Source: Stutzerimonas kirkiae (GTDB lineage: Bacteria; Pseudomonadota; Gammaproteobacteria; Pseudomonadales; Pseudomonadaceae). From it: DNA of 64,000 nt. Below the pieces are notes generated by a model. The model had not been told where the DNA came from and made no database searches. It worked only from the letters and a program-made list of their open reading frames with translations. Made by a program: the position numbers and the translations under genes. Location of the stretch: the NCBI RefSeq assembly GCF_004327335.1, contig NZ_QJUO01000023.1:1-64000 (forward strand), given 5' to 3'. This document shows positions 1 to 9,765 of the stretch, piece after piece; position 1 is the first letter of the stretch; each line of letters begins with the position of its first letter.

Positions 1-188
1 GAGCTTTCCAGCCTGTGAGTCCTGCTTGTGCGAATTCCTGACTTCCTGACTTCCTGACTTCCTGTCTGCTGGTCGGTTGGCCTGAACCAGGCCCGTGCCG
101 CGGTCAATAGGGCTTGTCTTCGATGGTTCGCCGGCCTTGCCCAAGCGCTGCTGGTGCCGTGCATGCGCGATGGCGAGATCCTTGGCGG
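1..188. repeat. Gene-free window edge with an 8-bp tandem repeat
   Basis: No gene is supported here. Positions 35-64 hold nearly four copies of the 8-bp unit TTCCTGAC. The first bases (AGCTTTCCAGCC) match part of the dispersed GCTGGAAAGCTGGAC repeat family seen at 36453-36490 and 61513-61600. The stretch lies downstream of the response regulator gene, which reads leftward. Confidence 0.6.
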
Positions 189-872
189 TCATGGCTCGAA
201 GCGGTAGCCGACGCCGTAGACCGATCTGATCCATTCTTCCCCGACGTTGCCGAGTTTGCGGCGCAGGTTCTTCACGTGGCTGTCGACGGTCCGGTCCGTG
301 ACGATACGGTGATCGTCGTAGAGCTGGTCCATCAACTGATCGCGCGAATAGACCCGGCCGGGCTGTGCCGCCAGGGTGCGCAGCAGGCGGAACTCGACCA
401 GCGTGAGGCCGAGGTCGTGCCCGTGGAGGCTGGCCCGGCAGGCGCCAGCGTCGATCGACAGCCCTTGCGCCGATTCGGCGTTGCCGGGTACATGGCGGTG
501 GCGCCGTAGCACGCTGTGCACGCGGGCGACGACTTCCCGCGGACTGAACGGCTTGCACACGTAGTCGTCGGCGCCCAGTTCGAGGCCGAGCAGGCGGTCG
601 ATCTCCTCGACCCGGGCCGTGACCATGATCACCGGCACGTCGGACAGCGTGCGCAGTTCGCGGCAGATGTCGATGCCGTCGCGGTTCGGCAGCATCAGGT
701 CGAGGATCACCAGGTCGGGCTGCCGCTGCCGGAAGGCCGGCACGGCGTCGGCGCCATCGAAGACCTGCTGGCAACTGTAGCCGGCCGCCTGCAGGTAGTC
801 GCGCAGCACCGCCGAGAGCCGTGGCTCGTCTTCCACGATAAGAATCCGTCCACCCGGCGCCGCGGCCTTCAT
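189..872 (-). CDS. baeR: OmpR/PhoB-type response regulator (BaeR-like)
   Basis: A 227-residue DNA-binding response regulator. The N-terminal receiver domain has the acidic pair E14-D15, the phospho-acceptor D58 in LVILDLMLP, T85 and K107 (VCKPF). The C-terminal half is a winged helix ending VDSHVKNLRRKLG and YGVGYRFEP, typical of the OmpR family. Its start overlaps the end of the upstream sensor kinase gene by 4 bp (ATGA), so the two are co-translated. It sits divergent from an RND efflux operon, the usual arrangement for BaeSR-like systems that switch on multidrug pumps under envelope stress. The family assignment is firm; the specific name BaeR rests on partner and context. Confidence 0.85.
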   Translation of the reverse strand: MKAAAPGGRILIVEDEPRLSAVLRDYLQAAGYSCQQVFDGADAVPAFRQRQPDLVILDLMLPNRDGIDICRELRTLSDVPVIMVTARVEEIDRLLGLELGADDYVCKPFSPREVVARVHSVLRRHRHVPGNAESAQGLSIDAGACRASLHGHDLGLTLVEFRLLRTLAAQPGRVYSRDQLMDQLYDDHRIVTDRTVDSHVKNLRRKLGNVGEEWIRSVYGVGYRFEP

Positions 873-2245
873 GCGGCCTCCGGCAGATCGACCGTGATGC
901 GCAGGCCGCCGAGCGGCGAGGCGTCGGCGCGGATGCTGCCGTCGTGCGCCTGCGCGATGTTGCGGCAGATCGCCAGGCCGAGGCCGCTGCCGCCGCTTTC
1001 GCGGTTGCGCGATGCCTCGGTGCGGTAGAAGCGCTCGAACAGGCGCGGCAGCTTGTCCGCGTCCACCGCCGGCGGGCTGTCGTCGAAGGTGACGAGGAAG
1101 CGGCCGTTGCGCCGTTCGCAGCCGACTTCGACGATGCCGCCGCGATCGGTGTAGCGCAGGGTATTCTCGAGCAGGTTGCCGAACAGCTGCTGCAGCCGCC
1201 GTTCGTCGCCGTGGACGGGGTACGCGCCAGGGGCCAGGCGCCGGCGCAGTTGCAGCCCGGCGCCGGCGAAGCGCGGTTCCAGCGTCGCCAGCATCGCCTC
1301 CAGCAGGGTCGCCAGGTCGATTGGCTCATGCCGGTAGGTGAGGGCGGCCACGTCGGTCAGCGACAGGTCGTGCAGATCGTCGATGAGCTTGTCGAGCTGG
1401 AGGATCTGCTGGCCCAGCGGCTGCAGCGACGCCGGCGCCATGGGCCGGATGCCGTCCTGGATCGCTTCGAGCTCGGCCCGCATCACGGCCAGCGGGGTGC
1501 GCAGCTCGTGCGAGATGTCGGCCATGAAATGGCGCCGCGTGCGCTCGTTGTGCTCCAGCGCCTGGGCCAACTGGTTGAAGTCGCGCGCCAGCCCGCCGAG
1601 TTCGTCGCGGCTGCCGGCATCCACCCGCATCGCGTAGTCGCCGGCCGCCAGGCGGTGCGTTGCCGAGGCCAGGCCGTGCACGCGGCGCAACAGTGTGCGC
1701 GACAGCAGCCAGGCGAGCAGGGCCGCCACGGCGACCGACAAGGTGCCGATCAGCCACCACATCTGCAACTGCGCTTCGTAGAAGCGCACGTCGCCGGCGG
1801 CGATGGCTTTCTGGAACGGCACCATCGCCATCCAGCCCACTGTCTCTCCATCGACGACGACCGCTCGCAGCAGCGACTCCCGGTCGGCACCAGGGTTGCC
1901 GACGACTTGGGTGTAGGTGCGATCGAGCAGCGCAAAGCGTGGCACGGCGCCGGTCTGGTCGGACACCGGCGGGCCGGTCAGCGCGCGTGCCGGATCGGGG
2001 CTGGGCCGCATCAGCGTGAACCAGGCCTCCAGGTCGCCGCGCAGGAAATCCCAGCCGCCATGCTGGCGATAGCTATCTTCCAGGCGCGGCAGCACCGTCT
2101 CCATGCGTTCCAGGCCCTGTTCGTTGAGATAGCCGAGAAAGCTGCGCTGGAAACTGATGTGCGCGGCGATGCCGTTGACCAGCAGCACGATGGCGCAGGA
2201 CGCGAGCACGGCGAGGAACAGCTTGGCGGTAATGCCCAGTTTCAT
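869..2245 (-). CDS. baeS: Sensor histidine kinase (BaeS-like)
   Basis: An inner-membrane sensor kinase of 458 residues. It has an N-terminal membrane segment (about residues 9-30), a periplasmic region of about 130 residues, a second membrane segment (LIGTLSVAVAALLAWLL) and a HAMP linker. The dimerisation box HFMADISHELRTPLAVM holds the phosphorylated His near residue 245, followed by an N box (GNLLENTLRYTD) and a G box (GSGLGLAICRNIA). The start at 2245 (MKLGITAKLF) was chosen because it places the first membrane helix at the N terminus, as in BaeS; an in-frame extension to 2350 would run into the divergent promoter. It should phosphorylate the overlapping response regulator and thereby control the adjacent efflux genes. 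Confidence 0.83.
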   Translation of the reverse strand: MKLGITAKLFLAVLASCAIVLLVNGIAAHISFQRSFLGYLNEQGLERMETVLPRLEDSYRQHGGWDFLRGDLEAWFTLMRPSPDPARALTGPPVSDQTGAVPRFALLDRTYTQVVGNPGADRESLLRAVVVDGETVGWMAMVPFQKAIAAGDVRFYEAQLQMWWLIGTLSVAVAALLAWLLSRTLLRRVHGLASATHRLAAGDYAMRVDAGSRDELGGLARDFNQLAQALEHNERTRRHFMADISHELRTPLAVMRAELEAIQDGIRPMAPASLQPLGQQILQLDKLIDDLHDLSLTDVAALTYRHEPIDLATLLEAMLATLEPRFAGAGLQLRRRLAPGAYPVHGDERRLQQLFGNLLENTLRYTDRGGIVEVGCERRNGRFLVTFDDSPPAVDADKLPRLFERFYRTEASRNRESGGSGLGLAICRNIAQAHDGSIRADASPLGGLRITVDLPEAA

Positions 2246-2408
2246 AGGGTAGGTGGTCGGAGTTGGGATGCGGGCATGTATTCGAGCACGGCGCCAGTTC
2301 GGGGAACAAGGAGGATTTGCGGCTGGAGCGAAACTCCATATTCGCTGCACATTCGTTCCCCAGCATGCCGGCCATTGTCCGTTTCCCGCGATTCAAAGGA
2401 TATTGCGC
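2246..2408. promoter_or_regulatory. Divergent control region between sensor kinase and efflux operon
   Basis: This 163-bp gap separates the leftward two-component operon from the rightward efflux operon. It is less GC-rich than its surroundings and must contain both promoters. I did not recognise a definite operator. A BaeR-type site is expected on functional grounds but is not shown by the sequence. Confidence 0.5.
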
Positions 2409-3602
2409 ATGCTGTCTCCGCTACCTCGTCCATTGTTCAGGCTCCGGGGTTTCCTGTGCCTGCCGGTGATGTTGCTGCTGGCCGCCTGTTCGCCCGATCC
2501 GGCAGCGCTTGCGCCGACGCCGGAAGTCGGGGTCTGGACGGTGCGCGCACAGCGGCTGGCGATGCACCAGACGCTGCCCGGACGCACGGTGGCCCACATG
2601 GTCTCGGACGTGCGACCGCAGGTCGGCGGTATCATCCAGCAGCGCCTGTTCGACGAAGGCCAGGATGTGGAGGCCGGGCAGCTCTTGTACCGGATCGACC
2701 CGGCGATCTACCAGGCTGCCTACGACAATGCCAAGGGTGCCCTGGCCCAGGCGCAGGCGGCGGTGCTGTCGGCGCGGCCCAAGGCGCAACGCTACGCCAA
2801 CCTGGCCAAGCTGGACGCGGTGAGCCAGCAGGATCTCGAGGAGGCCGTCGCCACGTTGCGGCAGAACGAGGCGGCGGTGATGGTGGCGCAGGCCACGTTG
2901 CAGACGGCGAGGATCAACCTCGACTACACCCGCGTCAGCGCGCCGATCGGCGGACGCATCGGCGCATCCACCTACACGCCCGGCGCGCTGGTGACGGCCG
3001 GCCAGACCACGGCGCTGGCCACGATCCAGCAACTCGATCCCATCTATGTCGATGTCACCCAGTCCAGCGCCGAACTGCTGGCGCTGCGCAAGCAACTCGA
3101 CAGCGGCGCGCTCACCTCGCTGGACGGCAAGGTGCCGGTACGGATCCAACTGGAGGACGACAGCCTCTACGAGCATAGCGGCACGCTGGAGTTCGTCGGC
3201 ACCTCGGTGGATACCGGCACCGGCAATGTCGTGCTGCGCGCGCTGGTCCCCAACCCGGATCGCCTGTTGCTGCCGGGCGCCTACGTACGCGCCATCCTGC
3301 CAGTGGCGATCGACGACAAGGCGATCCTGGCGCCGCAGAGCGCGGTCGGCCGCAATACCAGGGGCGAGGCGACGGTCAGGCTGATCGGCGACGACGGCAG
3401 GCTCATCGAGCGCACGGTACGCACCAGTGGCGCACAGCAGGACCAATGGGTCATCACCGCCGGCCTGCAGGCCGGCGAGCAACTGGTGGTCGAAGGCGGC
3501 AGCAAGGTGCAGGTGGGCCAGGCGGTGAAGACGTACGCGGTGGCGGCTGCAGCGCCCGAGCACACCGACTCGACATCCCCGCCGACCGCGCAGGGGAACT
3601 GA
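2409..3602 (+). CDS. RND efflux periplasmic adaptor lipoprotein (MexA/AcrA family)
   Basis: Membrane fusion protein of 397 residues that links the inner-membrane RND pump to the outer-membrane channel. The start at 2409 gives a lipoprotein signal (MLSPLPRPLFRLRGFLCL followed by the lipobox LLAAC), as in AcrA and MexA. The mature protein shows the adaptor order: a first lipoyl half (VRPQVGGIIQQRLFDEGQDV), a coiled-coil hairpin rich in Ala and Gln (about residues 95-165), a second lipoyl half (VSAPIGGRIGASTYTPGALV) and beta-barrel plus membrane-proximal domains. It is the first gene of a three-gene operon and is followed after 9 bp by the pump gene. Substrates cannot be predicted. Confidence 0.93.
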   Translation: MLSPLPRPLFRLRGFLCLPVMLLLAACSPDPAALAPTPEVGVWTVRAQRLAMHQTLPGRTVAHMVSDVRPQVGGIIQQRLFDEGQDVEAGQLLYRIDPAIYQAAYDNAKGALAQAQAAVLSARPKAQRYANLAKLDAVSQQDLEEAVATLRQNEAAVMVAQATLQTARINLDYTRVSAPIGGRIGASTYTPGALVTAGQTTALATIQQLDPIYVDVTQSSAELLALRKQLDSGALTSLDGKVPVRIQLEDDSLYEHSGTLEFVGTSVDTGTGNVVLRALVPNPDRLLLPGAYVRAILPVAIDDKAILAPQSAVGRNTRGEATVRLIGDDGRLIERTVRTSGAQQDQWVITAGLQAGEQLVVEGGSKVQVGQAVKTYAVAAAAPEHTDSTSPPTAQGN

Positions 3603-3611
3603 GGGCACGCC

Positions 3612-6600
3612 ATGTCACGCTTCTTTATCGACCGGCCCATCTTCGCCTGGGTCATCGCCATCGTCATCACCCTGAGCGGTACGCTAGCGGTGTTCACCCT
3701 GGCGGTGGAACAGTACCCGGACATCGCGCCGCCGACGATCTCGATCCGCGCCACCTACACCGGCGCCTCGGCGCAGACCGTGGAGAATTCGGTCACCCAG
3801 GTCATCGAACAGCAGATGACCGGGCTGGACAACCTGATGTACATGTCCGCCAGCAGCACGGCGGCCGGCAGTGCGCAGGTGCAACTGACGTTCAAGGCCG
3901 GTACCGATCCGGACGTGGCGCAGATGCAGGTGCAGAACAAGCTGCAGCAAGCCGAGTCGATGTTGCCCGACGCGGTCAAGAGCAGCGGCCTCACGGTGAG
4001 CAAGTCGGTGGGTGGCAGTTTCTTCGAGGTGCTCGCCTTCACCTCCGACGACGGTAGCCTGACTGGCACCGACATCGCCGACTTCATGGTGTCCACCATC
4101 CAGGACCCGATCAGCCGCGTCACCGGTGTTGGCCGGGTGCAGGTGATGGGCTCGCAGTATTCGATGCGCATCTGGCTCGATCCGGAGAAGCTGCGCACCT
4201 ATTCGCTGATGCCCTCCGACGTGACGGCCGCGATCACCGCGCAGAACGCCGACGTGTCTTCGGGCCAGCTCGGCGCGCTGCCGGCGACACAGGGCCAGGC
4301 GCTGAACGCGACCATAAGTTCGCGCAGCCGGCTGCAGACGGCGGAACAGTTCAAGGCGATCGTCGTCAAGTCCGACGGCGGCGGCGCGGTGGTGCGTCTG
4401 TCCGATGTCGCCCGGGTCGAGCTGGGCAGCGAGGATTATGCGATGACCAGCATGTTCAATGGCAAGCCGGCCGCGGGCATCGGTATCGAGCTGGCCAGCG
4501 GCGCCAACGCCATGGAAGTGTCGGAGGCGGTGGGCGCCAGGCTCGTGGAACTGCAGCCCTACTTCCCCGAGGGCATCAGCTACCACGTGGCTTCCAGCAC
4601 CACGCCGTTCGTGAAGATTTCCATCGAGGAGGTGGTCAAGACCCTGGTCGAAGCCGTCGTGCTGGTGCTGGCGATCATGTACCTGTTTTTGCAGAACTGG
4701 CGGGTGACGCTGATCCCTGCGATCGCCGTGCCGGTGGTGTTGATGGGCACTTTCGGTGTGCTGGCGCTGCTGGGCTACTCGATCAATACCCTGACCATGT
4801 TCGGTATGGTGCTGGCGATCGGCCTGCTGGTTGACGATGCGATTGTGGTGGTGGAGAACGTCGAGCGGGTGATGCGCGAGGAGGGCCTGTCGCCGCGCGA
4901 GGCCACGCGCAAGTCGATGGGCCAGATCACCGGCGCGCTGCTCGGCATCGCCCTGGTGTTGACAGCGGTGTTCCTGCCGATGGCGTTCTTCGGCGGTTCC
5001 ACCGGGGTGATCTACCGCCAGTTCTCGGTGACCATCGCCTCGGCGATGATCCTCTCGGTGTTCGTGGCCATGACCCTGACGCCGGCGTTGTGCGCCACGT
5101 TGCTGACGCCGGTCGGGCAGGGCGGGCAGGTCACCCGGCGCGGCCCGCTCGGGCGCTTCTTCGCCGGGTTCAACCGCCGCTTCGACCAGGGGGCCGAGCG
5201 CTACCGGCACGGCGTGGCGCGGGTCGTCGGCCATCGCCGCACGGGTGTGGCGGTCTATGGGGTGCTGCTGGCGGCGCTGGGCCTGCTGTTCTGGTATCTG
5301 CCCAGCTCTTTCCTGCCTGAGGAGGACCAGGGCACGCTGATGGTGCAGGTGAAGATGCCGCCGGGTGCGACCAAGGAAAAGACCCTGCGGGTGATCTCCC
5401 AGGTCTCGGAGTACGTGCGCGGGCTGCCGGAAGTCGACAGCATCATGGCGGTCGCCGGTTTCAGCCAGGGCACCAGCGGCCAGAACGCCGGCATGGCCTT
5501 CATCCGGCTCAAGGACTGGAGCGAGCGCGAGGCCAGTGCCAGCGATATCGGCGGGCGTATCAGCGAGGCGCTGCTCGGGCGCTTTCCTGACGCGCAGATC
5601 TACGCCTTCGCGCCCTCGGGCATTCCGGGGTTGGGCCAGGCCACCGGCTTCACCCTGGAACTGCAGGATTTCGCCGGGGCCGGCCACGAGGCGTTGGTGG
5701 AGGCGCGCCAGAAGCTGCTGGCGCTGGCCGCGCAGGAGCCGTCGCTGAGTTCGGTGCGCTACTCCAGCCTGGAGGATGCGCCGACCTTCGACATCAGGAT
5801 CGACGACGCCAAGGCCGGCGCGTTGAAGCTGGCCCAGAGCGATATCAACGCCACCCTGTCGACGGCGTTCGGGGCTACCTATGTCAACGACTTCGTCGAC
5901 CGCGGCCGCATCAAGAAAGTCTATGTGCAGGGCCAGGAGCAGGCGCGGATGCTGCCGCAGGATGTCTATCGCTGGACGGTGCGCAACAGCGACGAGGCGA
6001 TGGTGCCGTTCTCGGCCTTCGCCAGCAGCGGCTGGAGCTATGCCCCGGCCTCGCTGGCGCGTTTCAACGGTATCGCCGCCATGGAGATCAGCGGCCAGCC
6101 GGCCCAGGGCGTCAGCTCGGGCACGGCGATGGCGGAGATGGTCAGGCTGGTGCAGCAACTGCCGGGCGGCTTCGGCTATGCCTGGTCGGGCCTGTCCTAC
6201 CAGGAGCAGCAGGCCGGGGCGCAGGCCCCGCTGTTGTACGCGGTGTCGCTGCTGTTCGTGTTCCTCTGCCTGGCGGCGCTGTACGAGAGTTGGTCGATCC
6301 CATTCTCGGTGATGCTGGCCGTGCCCATCGGTATCGTCGGCGCGCTGCTGCTGACCTCGTTGCGCGGGCTCAGCAACGACGTGTACTTCCAGGTGGGCCT
6401 GCTTGCCACGGTCGGCCTGGCGGCCAAGAACGGCATCCTCATCGTCGAGTTCGCCAAGGAGCTGGAGGAACGCGGCAAGCCGCTGCTCGACGCTGTGCTG
6501 GAGGCCGCGCGCCTGCGCCTGCGGCCGATCCTGATGACTTCGCTGGCGTTCCTGCTCGGCGTGCTGCCACTGGTGGTCAGCAGCGGCGCCGGCTCCGGCG

Positions 6601-6752
6601 GGCGCCACTCGCTGGGTACCGGCGTGTTCGGCGGGACCCTGGCCTCGACCGTGCTGGGCATCTTCTTCGTGCCGCTGTTCTACGTGATCGTGCGCAGCCT
6701 GTTTCCTGGCCGCAAGAGCCGGCGCGTCGTGCCAACGGAGGTGAGTGAATGA
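3612..6752 (+). CDS. RND multidrug efflux transporter, HAE1 family
   Basis: Inner-membrane proton-driven pump of 1046 residues, the normal length for AcrB/MexB proteins. The N terminus MSRFFIDRPIFAWVIAIVIT is typical. Two large periplasmic loops are visible. Transmembrane helix 4 carries the proton-relay pair in GLLVDDAIVVVENVERVM, and a later helix holds the conserved Lys (GLAAKNGILIVEFAKE). It assembles as a trimer with the upstream adaptor and the downstream channel. Its stop overlaps the channel gene start by 4 bp. Because adaptor and channel are both present, the system looks self-sufficient. Confidence 0.95.
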   Translation: MSRFFIDRPIFAWVIAIVITLSGTLAVFTLAVEQYPDIAPPTISIRATYTGASAQTVENSVTQVIEQQMTGLDNLMYMSASSTAAGSAQVQLTFKAGTDPDVAQMQVQNKLQQAESMLPDAVKSSGLTVSKSVGGSFFEVLAFTSDDGSLTGTDIADFMVSTIQDPISRVTGVGRVQVMGSQYSMRIWLDPEKLRTYSLMPSDVTAAITAQNADVSSGQLGALPATQGQALNATISSRSRLQTAEQFKAIVVKSDGGGAVVRLSDVARVELGSEDYAMTSMFNGKPAAGIGIELASGANAMEVSEAVGARLVELQPYFPEGISYHVASSTTPFVKISIEEVVKTLVEAVVLVLAIMYLFLQNWRVTLIPAIAVPVVLMGTFGVLALLGYSINTLTMFGMVLAIGLLVDDAIVVVENVERVMREEGLSPREATRKSMGQITGALLGIALVLTAVFLPMAFFGGSTGVIYRQFSVTIASAMILSVFVAMTLTPALCATLLTPVGQGGQVTRRGPLGRFFAGFNRRFDQGAERYRHGVARVVGHRRTGVAVYGVLLAALGLLFWYLPSSFLPEEDQGTLMVQVKMPPGATKEKTLRVISQVSEYVRGLPEVDSIMAVAGFSQGTSGQNAGMAFIRLKDWSEREASASDIGGRISEALLGRFPDAQIYAFAPSGIPGLGQATGFTLELQDFAGAGHEALVEARQKLLALAAQEPSLSSVRYSSLEDAPTFDIRIDDAKAGALKLAQSDINATLSTAFGATYVNDFVDRGRIKKVYVQGQEQARMLPQDVYRWTVRNSDEAMVPFSAFASSGWSYAPASLARFNGIAAMEISGQPAQGVSSGTAMAEMVRLVQQLPGGFGYAWSGLSYQEQQAGAQAPLLYAVSLLFVFLCLAALYESWSIPFSVMLAVPIGIVGALLLTSLRGLSNDVYFQVGLLATVGLAAKNGILIVEFAKELEERGKPLLDAVLEAARLRLRPILMTSLAFLLGVLPLVVSSGAGSGGRHSLGTGVFGGTLASTVLGIFFVPLFYVIVRSLFPGRKSRRVVPTEVSE

Positions 6753-8182
6753 CCAGGCAGAACGCCCCCCGTCGTTCCCCGCGCCCGGCCCGCCTGGCGC
6801 TGGCCGTTCTCTGCGCCGCCGGGTTGGCCGGCTGCGTCAGTATGGCACCGTCCTACGTACCGCCTGCCACACCGGTGCCGGCGCAGTTCCGCGAGGCCCC
6901 GCCGGCCAGCGCCGACGCGGCAGCGCTGGCGGAACTCGACTGGCGCCAGGTATTCCTCGACGAGCGTCTGCGCCAGGTGATCGTCCTGGCGCTGCAGAGC
7001 AACCGCGATTTGCGCGTGGCCGTGCTCAACATCGAGAAGGCGCGTGCGCAGTACCGCATCCAGAGCGCCGACCTGCTGCCGTCGGTGGACGCGACGGTCA
7101 GCCAGACGGCCGCACGCAGCGGTACGGACGCCAGCAGCACGGTAAGCCGCAGCGCTGCGGCCACGGTTGGCTTCAGCAACTGGGAACTGGACCTGTTCGG
7201 GCGCATCCGCAGCCTGCAGGACGAGGCCGCGCAGACCTTCCTGGCCACGGCCGAGACCCAGCGCAGCACACGCATGAGCCTGCTGGCCGAGGTCGCCAGC
7301 GACTGGCTGAGCGTGGGTGCCTACCGCCAGCGCGTGGCCCTGGCGCAGCAGACCCTGGAGAGCCAGCGCAGGACGCTGCAACTCACCGAGTTCCTGCATG
7401 GCGAAGGCGCGGCCTCCGGTGTCGACCTGGCTTCCATTCAGGGCAGCGTGGAAAGCGCGCGGGCCGACGTCGCCACCTATGCCACCGCGCTGGAGCAGGC
7501 GCGCCATGCGCTCGAGCTGGTCGTGGGTGCCCCCGTCCACGATAGCCTTCTGCCGGCTATCGACGATGCCGAGGCCGCCGTGGCGCTGGCGCCGCTGCCC
7601 GCCGATCTCTCCTCCCAGGTGCTGTTGCAGCGCCCCGACGTGCTGTCTGCCGAGTACGTGCTGAAAGCCGCCCATGCCGATATTGGCGCCGCGCGTGCGG
7701 CCTTCTTTCCGAGTATTTCGCTGACCACGACGCTGGGCGTCGGCAGCAGCGCCCTGTCGGATCTGTTCGATGCCGGTACGCGGAGCTGGTCGTTCATTCC
7801 CAGCATCAGCGTGCCGATTTTCCGGGCCGGTGCGCTCCAGGCCTCGCTGGACGTGGCGGAGCTCTCCGCCGATGTCGCCGTGGCCCAGTACGAGAAGGCG
7901 ATCCAGACCGCCTTCGGCGAGGCGGCCGATGCCCTGGCCGTGCGCGCCCGCCTGGACGAGCGCCTGGATGCGCAGCGTGCCCTGGTCAGCGCTTCCCGGC
8001 GCGGCTATACCCTGGCCGATGCGCGCTACCGCAACGGGGTGGACAGCTCCCTCCAGGCCCTGACCGCGCAGCGCACGTTCTATAGCGCGCAGCAGGATCT
8101 GATCACCCTGCGCCTGAGCGAGGCCAGCAACCGTGTGACCCTGTATAAAGTGTTCGGCGGTGGTGCCGATGCCGGCGGATGA
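6749..8182 (+). CDS. Outer-membrane efflux channel lipoprotein (OprM/NodT family)
   Basis: Outer-membrane factor of 477 residues. A lipoprotein signal peptide ends in the lipobox LAGC, followed by MAPSYVPPATPVPAQF, a usual OprM-like start. The body has the two repeated coiled-coil segments of TolC-type channels, including LLAEVASDWLSVGAYRQR and RPDVLSAEYVLKAAHADIGAARAAFFPSISLT, a motif strongly conserved in the NodT family. The start codon overlaps the pump stop codon (ATGA), indicating translational coupling. It completes a MexAB-OprM-like tripartite pump. Confidence 0.94.
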   Translation: MTRQNAPRRSPRPARLALAVLCAAGLAGCVSMAPSYVPPATPVPAQFREAPPASADAAALAELDWRQVFLDERLRQVIVLALQSNRDLRVAVLNIEKARAQYRIQSADLLPSVDATVSQTAARSGTDASSTVSRSAAATVGFSNWELDLFGRIRSLQDEAAQTFLATAETQRSTRMSLLAEVASDWLSVGAYRQRVALAQQTLESQRRTLQLTEFLHGEGAASGVDLASIQGSVESARADVATYATALEQARHALELVVGAPVHDSLLPAIDDAEAAVALAPLPADLSSQVLLQRPDVLSAEYVLKAAHADIGAARAAFFPSISLTTTLGVGSSALSDLFDAGTRSWSFIPSISVPIFRAGALQASLDVAELSADVAVAQYEKAIQTAFGEAADALAVRARLDERLDAQRALVSASRRGYTLADARYRNGVDSSLQALTAQRTFYSAQQDLITLRLSEASNRVTLYKVFGGGADAGG

Positions 8183-8292
8183 AGGCAGGGCGCCCCAAGA
8201 CGGGATTGCCGATGGCCGGGATGCGCCGCGAAGGCCGTGGCGCCGGACAGCGGAAACGGCTGGAACAGCCTTGAGAAGCGAGGAGAACGAAC

Positions 8293-9612
8293 ATGTTATC
8301 GCGTAGGAATTTCCTGCTCATAAGCGCCACGACGCTGGTCGCGGTCGCTGTCCCTGCCTGCGCCCGCAACGGTGCCGGGCAGGCCAGGCAAGCCAGCGCC
8401 ATCACCGAGGTCTTCGGCGATGGCATCCGCCTGACCGCGGTGGCGGTGGAGTACAGCGCGCCGGTCGAGGCTGCCACGCTGTCGACCGCGGCCTTCGAGG
8501 TCGAGGGGCGAACCCTGGTCGAGGTTTTCCCCAGCACCTCCACCGATCCGGCCGAGCGTGCCGAGTCGGGGCGTTTCGTCATCCTTGCCTTGTCGCCGGA
8601 CGATGCCGATGCCTCCCTGGCCCAGCAGAAGGCGCGGGGCCAAGGCAATGGCACTGGCTCGCGCGATGGCGCTGGCGCTGGCGGCCCGGGCGGCCCCGGC
8701 GGCGGTCCCGGCAAGGCAGGCAGCCGCACCAGCGGCAGCCCGGTCTATCGTACGGCCGCCGCATCGCTGGTCCTGGCGAACGGCGAGAGACTGGCGACCA
8801 GCAGTGTGAAGAACCTGATCGTCGACGATTTCCAGCAATTGGAGTTCCACGACCCCGATACCGGTGACAGGCTCGAATACAACCTGTTCGTGCCCAGGGA
8901 CTACGATCCGCAGCAGTCCTATCCGCTGGTGCTGTTCATGCATGATGCCGGCGCGACCGGCGACGACCCCTTCGCCACCCTGTTCCAGGGCCTGGGCGCG
9001 ATCGCCTGGGCCAGCCCCGAGGACCAGGCCAGGCGCCCGTGCTTCGTGCTGGCGCCGCAGTTCGCCGAGATCATCGCCGACGACGACTCGCAGACCAGCA
9101 GCATGCTCGACACCACCATCGACCTGATCGAGGCGCTGGCGAACCAGTACAGCATCGACCGCAAGCGCCTCTACACCACCGGCCAGTCCGGCGGCTGCAT
9201 GATGTCGATCGCGATGAACATCAAGTACCCGGAGTTTTTCGCCGCGTCCTTCCTGGTCGCCGGCCAGTGGGACCCGGCGCTGGTGAAGCCGCTGGCCCGG
9301 CAGAAGCTGTGGATACTGGTGTCGCAGGACGACGGCAAGGCCTATCCCGGGCAGAACGCCATCACCGAGGTGCTGGCGGCGGAAGGCGCGCGCATCAGCC
9401 GCGCCACCTGGGACGGCACCTGGAGCGCCGAGCAATATCGCGCCGCTTTCGAGAAGATCGACGCCGAGGGCAGCCCGATCAACTATGTGACCTTCGCCAA
9501 GGGCAGCGTAATCCCGCCGGGGGATTCGGGCGCTGGCGCCAGTGGGCACCGCAACACCTGGCGCATCGCCTACGGCATCGAGCCGATCCGCGAGTGGATC
9601 TTCCGGCAATAG
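8293..9612 (+). CDS. Secreted alpha/beta hydrolase (prolyl-oligopeptidase / PHB-depolymerase-like esterase)
   Basis: A 439-residue exported hydrolase. The N terminus MLSRRNFLLISATT looks like a twin-arginine signal, and VPAC shortly after could be a lipobox. An N-terminal beta domain (to about residue 125) is joined by a Gly/Pro-rich linker (GGPGGPGGGPG, near residue 140) to an alpha/beta hydrolase domain. That domain starts at LEYNLFVPRDYDPQQSYPLV and has the nucleophile elbow GQSGG; a conserved HD pair (LVLFMHDAGATG) forms the oxyanion strand. The C terminus has ASGHRNTW, a plausible catalytic His. This resembles the predicted-peptidase family related to polyhydroxybutyrate depolymerases. 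It is 110 bp downstream of the efflux operon. The substrate is unknown. Confidence 0.75.
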   Translation: MLSRRNFLLISATTLVAVAVPACARNGAGQARQASAITEVFGDGIRLTAVAVEYSAPVEAATLSTAAFEVEGRTLVEVFPSTSTDPAERAESGRFVILALSPDDADASLAQQKARGQGNGTGSRDGAGAGGPGGPGGGPGKAGSRTSGSPVYRTAAASLVLANGERLATSSVKNLIVDDFQQLEFHDPDTGDRLEYNLFVPRDYDPQQSYPLVLFMHDAGATGDDPFATLFQGLGAIAWASPEDQARRPCFVLAPQFAEIIADDDSQTSSMLDTTIDLIEALANQYSIDRKRLYTTGQSGGCMMSIAMNIKYPEFFAASFLVAGQWDPALVKPLARQKLWILVSQDDGKAYPGQNAITEVLAAEGARISRATWDGTWSAEQYRAAFEKIDAEGSPINYVTFAKGSVIPPGDSGAGASGHRNTWRIAYGIEPIREWIFRQ

Positions 9613-9765
9613 GGGATTCGGGGGGGAAACCGGAAATGCGCGAGGCGGCAGGTATCGCCTCGGCTCTGGTGCCCGTACCCGGGCCGTGCTGGGCAAATCA
9701 TTTCCGCGCACGGCCCCGAGGGGGAGGCCGCATATCGCCGACCGTACAGCCGCCATGCCCCGGTT

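Noticed and set aside
3684..6608. Very long open frame antisense to the RND pump gene
   Set aside because: It is His/Gln/Arg-rich without domains and arises from high GC at third positions of the pump gene. The same applies to the long antisense frames at 944-3178, 15798-17948, 52423-54342, 55778-57514, 59211-60683 and 61600-63402.
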